Assembly: GCF_013155335.1 (NCBI RefSeq)
Contig: NZ_JABJQZ010000001.1
Location: 558,001 to 622,000, forward strand
Direction: 5' to 3'
Length of the DNA stretch: 64,000 bases
Origin: Nocardioides sp. zg-1230
GTDB taxonomy: Bacteria > Actinomycetota > Actinomycetes > Propionibacteriales > Nocardioidaceae
Below, piece by piece: positions 8,533-17,312 of the stretch. The notes under the pieces are model-generated. The model worked only from the letters and a program-made list of their open reading frames with translations. It was not told the DNA's origin and did not search any database. The position numbers and the translations under genes were made by a program. Every line of letters begins with the position of its first letter. Positions within the stretch are counted from its first letter, which is position 1.

Positions 8533-8578
8533 GGCGAGAAGTGTGACCGACCGGTCCCACCCCGTCCCCGACCGGGAG

Positions 8579-11500
8579 TCAGAGCAGGCCCCGCCGGCGC
8601 GCGACCGCGGCAGCCTCGGTGCGCGAGGCGGCGTCGAGCTTGGCGAGGATGTTGGAGACGTGGACCGACACGGTCTTGGTGCTGATGAACAGCTGCTTGC
8701 CGATCTCGCCGTTGGACCTGCCCTCGGCGACGAGGGCGAGGATCTCGGCCTCGCGCGGGGTCAGCGTCGCCGTGTGGGCGGAGGTGGCGGGCGCCGGGGC
8801 CGATCCCTGGGCGGTGAGCCCGTCGAGCATGGGCTGCGCGCCGAGGGCCCGGGCGGCCTCGCGCGCCTGGTCGGCGACGGTCCTGGCGCCTGCGGCGTCG
8901 CCGACCGCGCGCAGCACGCCGGCCAGCCGCACCCGGGTCTGGGCGACCTCCGGGACGCTGCCGTAGGCGACGGCGGTCTCCTCGGCCTCACGCCAGGCCG
9001 CGACGAGCTCGTCGGCGGTGGGCGGGTCGACCTGCGCGAGCCAGCGCCACCGGAGGTGCTCGGCGGTGCGACGGGCCACCCACATGCGGTACTCCGGGCC
9101 GTGGCTGCCGTCGTAGGGGGCGTAGAAGTCGATCACCCGGGCGCCGTCGGCCATCAGCCGTTCGACGTCGTGCGCCGCCGACTCCCGCTCGTCGGCCGAC
9201 TGTCGGGGGGCGGCCGCGGCGAAGGCGGCGAGGGTGAGGGTCGCGAGGCGCAGCCGCGCCTGGAACCACTCGTGCCACACCGGGACGACCGCGTCGACGA
9301 CGTCGTCGTAGACCGACAGGGCGAGGGTGGCGTCGCCGGCCGCCGCGGCGCGCATGATCTCGGCGCCACCGGACGAGATGGCGGTCAGGCCGTCGGTGCT
9401 CCAGTAGTCACGCAGGCGCTCGAGGGCTGCCTCCTTGCGCCGACCCCGGATGCCGATCGTGATGAGCATCTGGTGGGCGAAGTAGAGCCATTCGAAGACC
9501 ATGGGCGGGTTCTGCCCGCTGACGTCGAGGAGGGCCCACGCCTCGTCGAGGAGTCCCTGGTGGGTGAGCGCGACCGCCATCAACAGCCGCGCCTCGGCGG
9601 GGTAGGGCGACCAGATGAGCCCGCCGACCTCGCTGCGCGCGATGACCTCGCGGTAGACCGCCACGGCGGTGTCGAGGTCGCCCTCGTCGTGGTGGTGGCG
9701 GCCGAGGAGGTAGAGCGCGCGGAGCTCGGCCTCGATGAGCCCGGCCTGACGGGCCCGGTCGGCCGCGGCCCGCCACCCGGCGCTGGGGCTCGCCCCTCCG
9801 GCCGGGTCGAGCCCGGCGACAGTGGCGTGCAGCTCGACGGCGAGGCTGGTGAGGTCGTTGCGCTCGGCCAGCTCGAGCGCCTGCAGCGCCACGCTCCGTG
9901 CCTCGTCGGCGTGCCACCCACCCAGGCTCTGGGCGTGCACCAGGAGCGCGCGGGCCAGCAGCTTCGGCGGCCCGCCGCGCAACAGCTCGACGGCCTCCGC
10001 GGCGATCTCGCGCGGCGACTCGGTGGTGTCGGTGAGCAGCAGGGCCGACGCGAGCGCCGTGAGCAGCTGGCCGCGGTCGATGGCCGAGCGCTCGGCCGGC
10101 AGGGCCGCGAGCCGCGCCCGGAGCACCTTGACCGCCTTGGGCACCCGGCCGGAGGCGATCAACGCCTCGGCGCACCGCCGGGCCAGGGCGAAGGCGTCCA
10201 CGTCGGCCACGGGCTCGTGGGCGGTGTCGACCAGCTCGAGCGCGTCGAGGAAGTGGGTCGCCGCCTCGGCGGGGCCGCCGACGGCCAGCGCCTCCTCACC
10301 GGCCTCGATGGACGCGCGGACGGCGACCGGGCGGTCGTCGGCCCGACGAGCGTGCTGCGCGAGCTCGGCCGCCGTACCGATGGCGCGGCCCTCGCCCAGC
10401 GCCGCGACGAAGGCGGCGTGCAGCCGCATCCGCTCCCCGGGCAGCAGGTCGTCGTAGACCGCCTCGCCCAGCAGCGCGTGCCGGAAGGCGTAGGTACCAC
10501 CGCGGGAGGCGACGAGGACGTGCGCGTCGACGGCGTCGCGCAGCGCTCCCTCGAGCTCGGCGGAGCCCAGGTCGGACACGGCGGCCAGCATGCTGTGGCT
10601 GACCTGGCGCCCGGCGACCGAGACCAGCCGCACGACGCGGCGAGTCGTCTCGTCGAGGCGGTCGAGGTGGACGAGCAGCACGTCGGCGAGCTCGCCGGGG
10701 ACCTGGCCGGACCGGGCGGCGCCGACGAGCTCCTCGATGAAGAACGGGTTGCCCTCGGCGCGGTCGACGATCGAGACGTACTCCGCCTCGGACAGCGTGG
10801 AGGGGTGGAGCGCGCGGACGAGGCGGCGTACGTCGTCGTCGGCGAGCGGTTCGACCTGCAGCCGGTCGACCCCCCGCAGGCGCATCCACTCCGCGACCTG
10901 GCGGCGCAGCGGGTGGCGGCGGTGGAGGTCGTCGGCGCGGTAGGACACGACGAGCGCGACGCCGGGGAGCGGCCGGGAGAAGAGGAAGCTCAGCATGTCG
11001 CGGGTCGACTCGTCGGCCCAGTGGGCGTCCTCGACCACGACGAGGACCGGAGCGCGCTCGGCGACGGCGGCGAGGAGGTGGCCGAACGCGTCGTAGACGT
11101 TGCCGCGGTCGAGGGCCTGGTCGCCCGACGCGGTCTCGCTGCTGCGGATCCGGCGGCCGGGCTGGAGTCGGGCGAGGGTGGGGTGCACCTCGAGCACGCG
11201 GCCCGTGACGTCGGGGAGGTCGGCCATCAGGCGGCCGAGGATCTCGGAGAAGGGGAGGTAGGGCAACGAGCTGTCGGCGAGGTCGAGGCAGTGGCCGGCG
11301 ACGACCTGCCAGTCCGCCTCGAGCGCGGTGTCGCACAGGGCCATCAGCAGGCGGGTCTTGCCCACGCCGGCGTCACCACCGACCAGCACCGCGCGGGCGG
11401 GGGCCAGCGCCTCGGCGGACCGCTCCCCGGACGTGCGAATGCCGAGCTGGGCGGTGAGTTGCTCCAGCTCGGCATCGCGTCCGATGAGATCGGTGGTCCG

Positions 11501-11608
11501 CAGGGCCGGCACGGACGACATTGTGTCCTGTCGGTCCGACGTTGTCGGTCCGTCATGGATGGTGTCGTGTCGGTCCGACACGTGCGGGTCGATCGCGGTG
11601 CGGGTCAC
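8579..11608 (-). CDS. LuxR-family regulator with AAA-type ATPase domain (LAL type)
   Basis: 1009 residues from GTG 11608, or 980 from ATG 11521. After the N-terminus come a Walker A GDAGVGKT, a Walker B LVVVEDAHWAD, a long TPR-like helical region (about 400-920), and a C-terminal LuxR HTH starting LTPREAEILALVAEG. This is the large ATP-binding LuxR (MalT/LAL) architecture: an ATP- and ligand-gated transcription activator in the cytoplasm. GTG 11608 overlaps the stop of the 38-residue gene upstream (GTGA), favouring the long form; the extra 29 codons carry three GTCGGTCCG boxes that could instead be operator DNA if the short start is used. Targets are unknown. Confidence 0.9.
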   Translation of the reverse strand: MTRTAIDPHVSDRHDTIHDGPTTSDRQDTMSSVPALRTTDLIGRDAELEQLTAQLGIRTSGERSAEALAPARAVLVGGDAGVGKTRLLMALCDTALEADWQVVAGHCLDLADSSLPYLPFSEILGRLMADLPDVTGRVLEVHPTLARLQPGRRIRSSETASGDQALDRGNVYDAFGHLLAAVAERAPVLVVVEDAHWADESTRDMLSFLFSRPLPGVALVVSYRADDLHRRHPLRRQVAEWMRLRGVDRLQVEPLADDDVRRLVRALHPSTLSEAEYVSIVDRAEGNPFFIEELVGAARSGQVPGELADVLLVHLDRLDETTRRVVRLVSVAGRQVSHSMLAAVSDLGSAELEGALRDAVDAHVLVASRGGTYAFRHALLGEAVYDDLLPGERMRLHAAFVAALGEGRAIGTAAELAQHARRADDRPVAVRASIEAGEEALAVGGPAEAATHFLDALELVDTAHEPVADVDAFALARRCAEALIASGRVPKAVKVLRARLAALPAERSAIDRGQLLTALASALLLTDTTESPREIAAEAVELLRGGPPKLLARALLVHAQSLGGWHADEARSVALQALELAERNDLTSLAVELHATVAGLDPAGGASPSAGWRAAADRARQAGLIEAELRALYLLGRHHHDEGDLDTAVAVYREVIARSEVGGLIWSPYPAEARLLMAVALTHQGLLDEAWALLDVSGQNPPMVFEWLYFAHQMLITIGIRGRRKEAALERLRDYWSTDGLTAISSGGAEIMRAAAAGDATLALSVYDDVVDAVVPVWHEWFQARLRLATLTLAAFAAAAPRQSADERESAAHDVERLMADGARVIDFYAPYDGSHGPEYRMWVARRTAEHLRWRWLAQVDPPTADELVAAWREAEETAVAYGSVPEVAQTRVRLAGVLRAVGDAAGARTVADQAREAARALGAQPMLDGLTAQGSAPAPATSAHTATLTPREAEILALVAEGRSNGEIGKQLFISTKTVSVHVSNILAKLDAASRTEAAAVARRRGLL
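11529..11582. promoter_or_regulatory. Cluster of TGTCGGTCCGACA palindromes
   Basis: TGTCGGTCCG occurs three times, at 11529, 11543 and 11568. The third lies in a perfect 17-nt palindrome, CGTGTCGGTCCGACACG (11566-11582). The cluster lies at the start of the LuxR/ATPase gene, upstream of its internal ATG 11521. A regulator-binding role is inferred from symmetry and repetition. Confidence 0.45.
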
Positions 11609-11721
11609 TTCTGGGTGTCGTCGGTGCGGACCCGGGTCCAGCGGCGGTGCCCGTAGTCCTTCCGGATCCTGTCCTGTCGGTAGCTGATCTCGGCGCCCAG
11701 GAAGCTGTCGGTGGTGTACAT
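11605..11721 (-). CDS. 38-residue leader protein of the LuxR/ATPase gene
   Basis: ATG at 11721 is preceded by GAGGAGAAGGAC, a strong ribosome-binding site. The 38-residue product begins MYTTDSFLGAEISYRQDR and ends with a very basic stretch. Its stop overlaps the GTG of the large LuxR regulator (GTGA), so the two are probably translationally coupled. There is no signal or membrane segment. The basic, Tyr-containing composition resembles many short unannotated actinobacterial proteins. I do not recognise it. It may act as a leader that sets expression of the regulator. Confidence 0.6.
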   Translation of the reverse strand: MYTTDSFLGAEISYRQDRIRKDYGHRRWTRVRTDDTQK

Positions 11722-11926
11722 GTCCTTCTCCTCATCTCCTCGGCCCGGTGTCGGACCGTGAGAAGAGAGTGCGTCCGTGAGGTAGGCCCGGACATCGGGC
11801 GCGTGCCCTATCTCCGGGTGACCGGCTACCTCAGACGCGCGCCCCGACGGCGTACGACGCCCTCCTGAGGTAGCTGCCCCGGCTGTCCGCTGGCCGTCGT
11901 CGGCCAGGCGCGGGGGCGGCCAGTGG
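11722..11926. other. Intergenic region upstream of the 38-residue gene
   Basis: Non-coding stretch that, with the two palindromic repeats up to 12070, separates hutI from the LuxR unit (about 355 nt in all). It contains a TGAGGTAG...CTACCTCA-type inverted pair (near 11777 and 11829) and a second GAGGTAGC near 11867, possible promoter or operator elements. No convincing ORF is seen in it. Confidence 0.4.
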
Positions 11927-11987
11927 GTAGTCCAGTGACGGATGGTCGTCGGATGACCCCGACGCCAGCCATTCGTCACTGGACTAC
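11927..11987. repeat. 61-nt palindromic repeat, copy 1
   Basis: GTAGTCCAGTGACGGATGG on the left is matched by the complement of CCATTCGTCACTGGACTAC on the right, giving a stem of about 19 bp with a variable loop. Left and right arms are nearly identical to copy 2, while the loop differs, so the stem is what is conserved. It lies downstream of the minus-strand hutI gene. Confidence 0.8.
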
Positions 11988-12009
11988 CCGGGGGGCGGCC
12001 CGGGCGGTG

Positions 12010-12070
12010 GTAGTCCAGTGACGGATGGTCGTCGGAGCTGCCCTTCGACAGCCATTCGTCACTGGACTAC
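12010..12070. repeat. 61-nt palindromic repeat, copy 2 (hutI terminator candidate)
   Basis: Same arms as copy 1, 83 nt away, with a different loop. It starts 8 nt beyond the hutI stop codon, which suits a transcription terminator for the hut operon. A third copy follows dcd at 56478-56538. Confidence 0.8.
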
Positions 12071-12077
12071 CGCGTGA

Positions 12078-13253
12078 CTACCTCGCGACGACGGGGCGCC
12101 CGGCCTGCCAGACCCCGGCGACGAGGGGGACGCCGGGGCGGTAGGCGAGGTGGACGTAGGACGGTGCGTCGAGGAGGACGAGGTCGGCGACCTTGCCGGG
12201 AGCGAGCACGCCGACGTCGTCGCGGCCGAGGGCCGCTGCGCCCATGGCGGTCGCGGCGTGCAGGGCCTCCGTGGGACTCATCCGCATCTCGCGGACGGCC
12301 AGCGCGATGCACAGCGCCATCGAGGACGTGAAGCAGGACCCCGGGTTGCAGTCGCTGGCGAGGGCGATCCGCACACCGGCGTCGAGCAGGCGACGGGCAT
12401 CGGGGTAGGGCTGGCGCGTGGAGAACTCCACGCCCGGCAGCAGCGTCGCGATCGTGCCGCTGTCCGCGAGCGCGGCGACGTCCTCGTCGGCCAGGTAGGT
12501 GCAGTGGTCGACCGCGACGAGGCCGAGCTCGCAGGCGAGCCGGACGCCGCCGCCGTACGTCAGCTGGTTGGCGTGGAGGCGTCCGCGCAGGCCGTTGTCG
12601 GACCCCGCCGCCAGGATGGTGCGTGCCTGGTCGACGTCGAAGGCGCCATCCTCGCAGAACACGTCGATCCACCGGGCGTGCGGTGCCGCCGCCGCGAGCA
12701 TGGGGCCGGTGACGAGATCGACGTAGTCCTCGGGGGTGGTGTCAGCGGGGACGACGTGGGCGCCGAGGAAGGTCGTGTCCTCGGTGAACTGACGGGCCAC
12801 GGCGAGGCTGCGGGCCTCGTCGTGGACCGACAACCCGTATCCGCTCTTGATCTCGACGGAGGTGGTGCCCTGGGCCCGCATCTCGGCAACGAGCCGGGCG
12901 ACGTGGGACGTGAGCTGTTCGTCCGTGGCGGCACGGGTCTTCGCGACCGTGGTGCGGATGCCGCCTGCCGTGTAGGGCTGGCCGGTCATCCGCGCCTCGA
13001 ACTCCGCGGAGCGGTCGCCGGCGAAGACGAGGTGGCTGTGCGAGTCGACGAAGCCGGGGATGACGGCGCGTCCGCCGGCGTCGACCTGCACGTCGGCGGC
13101 GGGTGCCTCGGCGGCCGGGCCGACCCAGGCGACACGACTGCCCTCGACCACGACGGCGGCGTCGTGGACGAGGCCGAGCAGGCCGCCGTGCTCCGCCCGC
13201 GCGGGGTCGTTGGTGCTGAGCTCGCCGATGCCGGTGATGACGGTGCTGCCCAT
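12078..13253 (-). CDS. hutI: Imidazolonepropionase
   Basis: 391 residues, the normal family length. It hydrolyses 4-imidazolone-5-propionate to N-formimino-L-glutamate, step three of histidine degradation, in the cytoplasm. Amidohydrolase signatures are clear: [20 protein letters not shown] carries the HxH metal pair, followed by the family-specific [13 protein letters not shown] block, a KSGYGL segment, and the late ASDCNPGS motif with the metal/catalytic Asp. It is the last gene of the operon M20 amidohydrolase-hutF-hutI and starts 2 nt after the hutF stop. A palindromic repeat follows directly. Regulation is probably by the palindrome at 15846-15861. Confidence 0.96.
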   Translation of the reverse strand: MGSTVITGIGELSTNDPARAEHGGLLGLVHDAAVVVEGSRVAWVGPAAEAPAADVQVDAGGRAVIPGFVDSHSHLVFAGDRSAEFEARMTGQPYTAGGIRTTVAKTRAATDEQLTSHVARLVAEMRAQGTTSVEIKSGYGLSVHDEARSLAVARQFTEDTTFLGAHVVPADTTPEDYVDLVTGPMLAAAAPHARWIDVFCEDGAFDVDQARTILAAGSDNGLRGRLHANQLTYGGGVRLACELGLVAVDHCTYLADEDVAALADSGTIATLLPGVEFSTRQPYPDARRLLDAGVRIALASDCNPGSCFTSSMALCIALAVREMRMSPTEALHAATAMGAAALGRDDVGVLAPGKVADLVLLDAPSYVHLAYRPGVPLVAGVWQAGRPVVAR

Positions 13254-13255
13254 GG

Positions 13256-14569
13256 TCAGCGGTCCTCTCCCCAGACGCGCGCGATGGCTGCCTCCAGCTC
13301 GAGCCCGATGTCGTAGCGCTGGCCCTCCTCGACGACCCAGCGACCCTCGACCATCACGCGCTGCACGTCCTCGGCGGAGGCGGCGAAGACGACCGCGCCC
13401 TCGTCACGGCCCGCACCGGCGGTGCGCGGGCTGGCCGGGTCGACGACCACGAGGTCGGCACGCTGCCCGACGGCGATGGCGCCCGCGTCGGGCCAGCCCA
13501 GCGACGTGTGGCCGTCGGTGGTGGCTGCGGTCAGGAGCTCGGCAGCGGTCCAGTGGCCGCGCTGCTGGGTGGCCAGCCGCTCGTCGAGCTCGAGGGCGCG
13601 CATCTCCTCGAACGGGTCGATCACCGCGTGGCTGTCGGACCCGAGGGTCAGCCGGGCACCGGCGTCGTGGAGCCGCCGGCTGGGCCCGATGCCGTCGCCC
13701 AGGTCGCGCTCGGTGGTCGGACAGAAGCTGGCCGAGGCGCCGGCTCTCCCGATCAGCTCGATGTCGTCGTCGGTCAGGTGGGTGGCGTGCACCACGGTCG
13801 ACCTCGGCCCGAGCAGGCCGTGGTCGGCGAGCAGCCGCGCCGGCGTGACGTCGTACGTCTCGAGGCAGGCGCTGTTCTCGGCGACCTGCTCGGAGAGGTG
13901 CACGTGGAACGGGCGGTCGGCGAGGCGGTCGGCGACCGAGGCGAGGTCGGCGGCGGGGACGGCGCGCACCGAGTGGACCGCCATCCCGGTGACCAGGTGC
14001 GGCGACGCGGGCAGGGCGTCGACGCGGTCGGCCCACGCCTCGACGCTGCCGTCGGTGTAGCGGACCTGCGCACCCTCGGGCGGTACGCCGAACCCGGAGG
14101 AGAGGTAGAGCGTGTCGAGCAGCGTCACCCGGATGCCGGCCTGGCGTGCCGCCTCGACCAGCACCTCGCCCATCTCGTTGGGGTCGGCGTAGGGCGAGCC
14201 GTCGGGGCGGTGGTGGAGGTAGTGGAACTCGCCGACGCAGGTGATCCCGGCCGCGGCCATCTCGCGGTAGGTCGCCCGGGCCAGGGCGAGGTAGGTGTCG
14301 GGGTCGAGCCGCGTGGCGACGGCGTACATCTGCTCGCGCCAGGTCCAGAAGGTGCCGCGCTCGCGCTGGGTGCGCCCGCGGAGCGCGCGGTGGAAGGCGT
14401 GGCTGTGGGTGTTGGCGAGGCCGGGGACGACGAGGCCGCGCACGGGGATCGCGCGGGGCGGGTCGCTGTCGGGCGTGACAGAGGTGAAGCGGCCGTCCTC
14501 GACCTCGACCAGCACGTCGTCGAGGAACCGGTCGTCGACCCAGGCGCGCTCGAGGAGGTACGCCGTCAC
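13256..14569 (-). CDS. hutF: Formimidoylglutamate deiminase
   Basis: 437 residues from GTG 14569, which overlaps the stop of the upstream amidohydrolase (GTGA). It is an amidohydrolase-superfamily deiminase that converts N-formimino-L-glutamate to N-formyl-L-glutamate and ammonia. Visible motifs are [18 protein letters not shown] (HxH), [19 protein letters not shown] and [17 protein letters not shown] (late Asp), in the order typical of HutF. Its presence means this organism uses the two-step formylglutamate route rather than direct formiminoglutamase. The C-terminus ends 2 nt before hutI. Confidence 0.93.
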   Translation of the reverse strand: MTAYLLERAWVDDRFLDDVLVEVEDGRFTSVTPDSDPPRAIPVRGLVVPGLANTHSHAFHRALRGRTQRERGTFWTWREQMYAVATRLDPDTYLALARATYREMAAAGITCVGEFHYLHHRPDGSPYADPNEMGEVLVEAARQAGIRVTLLDTLYLSSGFGVPPEGAQVRYTDGSVEAWADRVDALPASPHLVTGMAVHSVRAVPAADLASVADRLADRPFHVHLSEQVAENSACLETYDVTPARLLADHGLLGPRSTVVHATHLTDDDIELIGRAGASASFCPTTERDLGDGIGPSRRLHDAGARLTLGSDSHAVIDPFEEMRALELDERLATQQRGHWTAAELLTAATTDGHTSLGWPDAGAIAVGQRADLVVVDPASPRTAGAGRDEGAVVFAASAEDVQRVMVEGRWVVEEGQRYDIGLELEAAIARVWGEDR

Positions 14570-15792
14570 GTGGGCGCTCCGGGACGAGCCAGCTCGGCCA
14601 GCACGTCGGCCAGCGCCTCGACGCCGGACAGGCAGTCGGCGGTCTCGGCGTGCTCGTCGGGCGAGTGGGAGACCCCCGTGGGATTGCGGACGAAGACCAT
14701 CGCGGTCGGGATGCCGGCATCGGAGAGGATGCCGGCGTCGTGGCCGGCCTGGGTCGGGATGACCGGCCAGTCGCCCAGACCGGCGAGGCGGGCGGCGAGG
14801 CCGGCGTCGAAGCCGACGGAGCCGGAGACCGACTCGGCGGTGACGGTGAGAGACGTGCCGTCGCGGCCGGCGCGGTCGTCGGCCTGGCGCTCTATCGCCT
14901 CGACCATCTCGGCGAGACCGGCGTCGGAGGAGGCCCGCGCGTCGAGCCACGCGGTGACGAGCGAGGGCACGGCGTTGGTGCCGTTGGGCTCGACGGCGAT
15001 GCGGCCGAAGGTGGCCCGCTGCCCGGCGAGGCGGGCCTGCTTGTTGGCGGCCAGCGCCGTCATCGCGTAGGTCAGCATCGGGTCGCGACGGTCCTCCATC
15101 CGCGTCGTACCAGCGTGGTTGGCCTGCCCCGCGAAGTCGAAGCGCCACCGTCCGTGCGGCCAGATCTCGCTGGCCAGGCCGACGGCGACGCCACGGTCGA
15201 CGAGGTCGCGCCCCTGCTCCACGTGCAGCTCGACGAAGGTGCCCACCCGGTCCAGCGACAGCAACCCCGCCGACGGGTCGTGCCCCGCCTCGGTGACGGC
15301 GTCGGCGAGGAAGACCCCGTCGCGGTCGCGCAGCTCGCGCGCCTCGTCCCACGTCGTGGCGCCGGTGACCAGGCGCGAGCCGAGGCAGGCGCGGCCGAAC
15401 CGCGACCCCTCCTCCTCGACGAACACCCCGATGCCCAGGGGACGGCCGGGCTCGAAGCCCCGCGCCCGCAGCGTGTCGATGGCCGCGAGCGCCGACGCCA
15501 CGCCCAGCGGTCCGTCGTACGCCCCGCCGTCGAGGACCGAGTCGAGGTGCGAGCCGGTGAGGACCCCGGGCACGTCGGCGCGCGGGTCAGAGGGCTCCCA
15601 CCAGGCGACCTGGTTGCCGATGCCGTCGATCTCGACGACCAGCCCGCGCGCCGCGCACTGCTCGGCGAACCACGAGCGCAGCTCGGACTCGGCGGCGGTC
15701 CAGGGCTGGCGGAAGTAGCCACCCGAGGACGCCGAGCGCCCGACGGGTGCGAGGTCGCGCCACATCTGCTCGAAGTCGGGAGTCGGGGCCAT
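14566..15792 (-). CDS. M20-family amidohydrolase (allantoate amidohydrolase-like), probable hut enzyme
   Basis: 408 residues. Metal-ligand blocks of the M20 allantoate/N-carbamoyl-amino-acid hydrolase group are present: GSHLDSVLDGGAYDGPLGV, EEEGSRFGRACLGSR and ELHVEQG, then a late SHSPDE metal ligand. By sequence it would be named allantoate amidohydrolase, but it is the first gene of an overlapping operon with hutF and hutI, and no classical hutG is visible in the window. I infer that it deformylates N-formyl-L-glutamate to glutamate. A 16-nt palindrome lies 54 nt upstream of the start, shared with the hutU-hutH unit. Confidence 0.85.
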   Translation of the reverse strand: MAPTPDFEQMWRDLAPVGRSASSGGYFRQPWTAAESELRSWFAEQCAARGLVVEIDGIGNQVAWWEPSDPRADVPGVLTGSHLDSVLDGGAYDGPLGVASALAAIDTLRARGFEPGRPLGIGVFVEEEGSRFGRACLGSRLVTGATTWDEARELRDRDGVFLADAVTEAGHDPSAGLLSLDRVGTFVELHVEQGRDLVDRGVAVGLASEIWPHGRWRFDFAGQANHAGTTRMEDRRDPMLTYAMTALAANKQARLAGQRATFGRIAVEPNGTNAVPSLVTAWLDARASSDAGLAEMVEAIERQADDRAGRDGTSLTVTAESVSGSVGFDAGLAARLAGLGDWPVIPTQAGHDAGILSDAGIPTAMVFVRNPTGVSHSPDEHAETADCLSGVEALADVLAELARPGAPT

Positions 15793-15845
15793 GCGTGCAG
15801 TCCACCGGGATCGCGGGACGCGGTCAACGCACGCGCCTGGCGCGT

Positions 15846-15861
15846 CGTCTCGGATCCGAGA
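15846..15861. promoter_or_regulatory. hut operator, copy 1
   Basis: Perfect 16-nt palindrome GTCTCGGATCCGAGAC, 54 nt upstream of the first gene of the hutF-hutI operon. A copy with one mismatch lies 56 nt upstream of hutH (38075-38090). Same distance, same pathway: a shared regulator site. It also lies in the promoter region of the divergent nitroreductase. Confidence 0.7.
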
Positions 15862-15914
15862 CGGGCGCCCATCCGCGTCACCCGCCGGCCAGCCGGGGTG
15901 CCTAGCCTGCTGCC

Positions 15915-16511
15915 ATGGAGTTCCGTGAGGTCGTCCGCAGGCGGCGCATGGTGCGCCGCTACTCCAGCGAGCCGGTGGACCCCGCCGTCGTCGACCGGAT
16001 GCTCGAGCACGCCCAGCGCGCGCCCAACGCCGGCTTCACCCAGGGCTGGGCGTTCCTGGTCCTCGACACCCGGGAGGACGTCGCGCTGTTCTGGGAGGCG
16101 ACCGGCGCGGATCCCGACACCCGCAACGCCTGGCTCGACGGCATGCGCACCGCACCGGTGGTGGTCGTGCCGCTGACCAGCAAGGCGGCCTACCTCGACC
16201 GCTACGCCCAGCCCGACAAGGGCTGGACCGACCGCAGCGAGGACCGCTGGCCGGTGCCGTACTGGTGGGTCGACGCAGGCATGGCCGCGATGCTCGTCCT
16301 GCAGACCGCGGTCGACGAGGGCCTCGGCGCGTGCTTCTTCGGCATCCCCGGTGAGCACCTGGCGTCCTTCCGCGAGGCGTTCGGCATCCCCGACGACCAC
16401 GCGCCGGTCGGCGCGATCACCGTCGGCCACCGCGAGGCCGACGCCGGCGCGGCGGGGTCACCGGCGCGTCGAGAGCGGCGGACGGACGTCGTGCACCGCG
16501 GGCGATGGTGA
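15915..16511 (+). CDS. Nitroreductase-family FMN flavoprotein
   Basis: 198 residues. The start, MEFREVVRRRRMVRRYSSEPVD, is the classic nitroreductase N-terminus (Arg cluster binding FMN phosphate), followed by QRAPNAGFTQGW and, late in the protein, GLGACFFGIPGEH and the IPDDHAPVGAITVGH segment. It should be an NAD(P)H-dependent, FMN-binding homodimer; the substrate is unknown. The gene is divergent from the hut operon, with about 120 nt between starts. Its last 54 nt overlap the 3' end of the convergent protein kinase gene. Confidence 0.9.
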   Translation: MEFREVVRRRRMVRRYSSEPVDPAVVDRMLEHAQRAPNAGFTQGWAFLVLDTREDVALFWEATGADPDTRNAWLDGMRTAPVVVVPLTSKAAYLDRYAQPDKGWTDRSEDRWPVPYWWVDAGMAAMLVLQTAVDEGLGACFFGIPGEHLASFREAFGIPDDHAPVGAITVGHREADAGAAGSPARRERRTDVVHRGRW

Positions 16512-17312
16512 GCGCAGCGGCTCGAGGGCGGACCGCACCTGCCCGAGCAGCGGGCGCGCGGCGGGGTCGAGGCTGAGGCACGCGGCCAGCAGGTCGTGCA
16601 CCTCCTCGGGCAGCTCGTCGAGCCCCTCGGGCGCGACCGGCATGCGTCGGTGCACCAGGGGCCAGCGGCGACGGCTCTCCCACGTGGCCTCGTCGCCGTA
16701 CGGCGCCGTGCGGGCCAGCGCATCGACGAGCGTCATGCCGAGCCCCCAGACGTCCGTCGCCGGCGACAGCCCGCGGCCGGTCGCCTGCTCGGGGGCGAGC
16801 CAGCCGCGGGTGCCGGCACCTGGGCGTCCCCTGCCCGGCCGGCCGGCGAGGCTGAGGTCGATCAGCACCGCCTTGCCGTGCTCGACCACCACGTTGTCGG
16901 GCTTGAGGTCGAGGTGGAGCCAGTCGTGGCGGTGGAGGTAGCCGAGGACCGACGCGAGCTGACAGCCCAGCTCGGCCGCGTCGGCGAGGCCGAGCGGCTC
17001 GTGCTCGACGAGCGCGGACAGGGTGGCGCCGCGCAGCGTCTCGAGGACCACGGTCGGCGGGTCGTCGAGGACGTCGTACCCGCGCACCAGGTGGGGGTGG
17101 GCCAGCGTCGTGGCGAGGTGGCCCTCGAGCAGGACCGCCTGCCGCACCCGCGGGTCGTCGCGACGGTCGGCCCGCAGCAGCTTGACCACGCACCGGGTGC
17201 CACGGGCCTCGTCCCAGGCGTCCCACGTCTCGAGCCGGCGGCCGTCGGCCAGCAGCGCGAGCGGGCGGTAGCCGGCCGGCAGGTCCCCCGTCGGCGTACG
17301 ACGCCGGCTCAC
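16458..17312 (-). CDS. Ser/Thr protein kinase, soluble, with non-canonical activation motif
   Basis: 284 residues, essentially one kinase domain. Seen: Lys44 in CVVKLL (ATP-binding Lys), Glu63 as helix-C candidate, catalytic loop HLDLKPDN at 133-140 (HRD is HLD), DLS at 152-154 in place of DFG, and LAPE at 172-175. Catalytic Asp, Lys and Asn are retained, so it is probably active. There is no membrane helix or sensor domain; the last 20 residues are Pro/Ser-rich. GTG 17312 overlaps the stop of the ABC transporter gene (GTGA), so kinase and exporter are co-translated. Substrate unknown; the Arg/Ser-rich peptide at 19167-19307 is a candidate by context only. Confidence 0.9.
   Translation of the reverse strand: MSRRRTPTGDLPAGYRPLALLADGRRLETWDAWDEARGTRCVVKLLRADRRDDPRVRQAVLLEGHLATTLAHPHLVRGYDVLDDPPTVVLETLRGATLSALVEHEPLGLADAAELGCQLASVLGYLHRHDWLHLDLKPDNVVVEHGKAVLIDLSLAGRPGRGRPGAGTRGWLAPEQATGRGLSPATDVWGLGMTLVDALARTAPYGDEATWESRRRWPLVHRRMPVAPEGLDELPEEVHDLLAACLSLDPAARPLLGQVRSALEPLRSPSPAVHDVRPPLSTRR

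Noticed and set aside
8285..11656. Open frame of 1,123 codons on the plus strand
   Set aside because: It lies exactly opposite the LuxR/ATPase gene, has Gly/Arg/Val-biased composition and no domain; it is a GC-driven shadow.
11927..12070. Possible CRISPR array from two 61-nt repeats
   Set aside because: Only two adjacent copies, each internally palindromic, with no spacer series and no cas genes; a third copy is 44 kb away.
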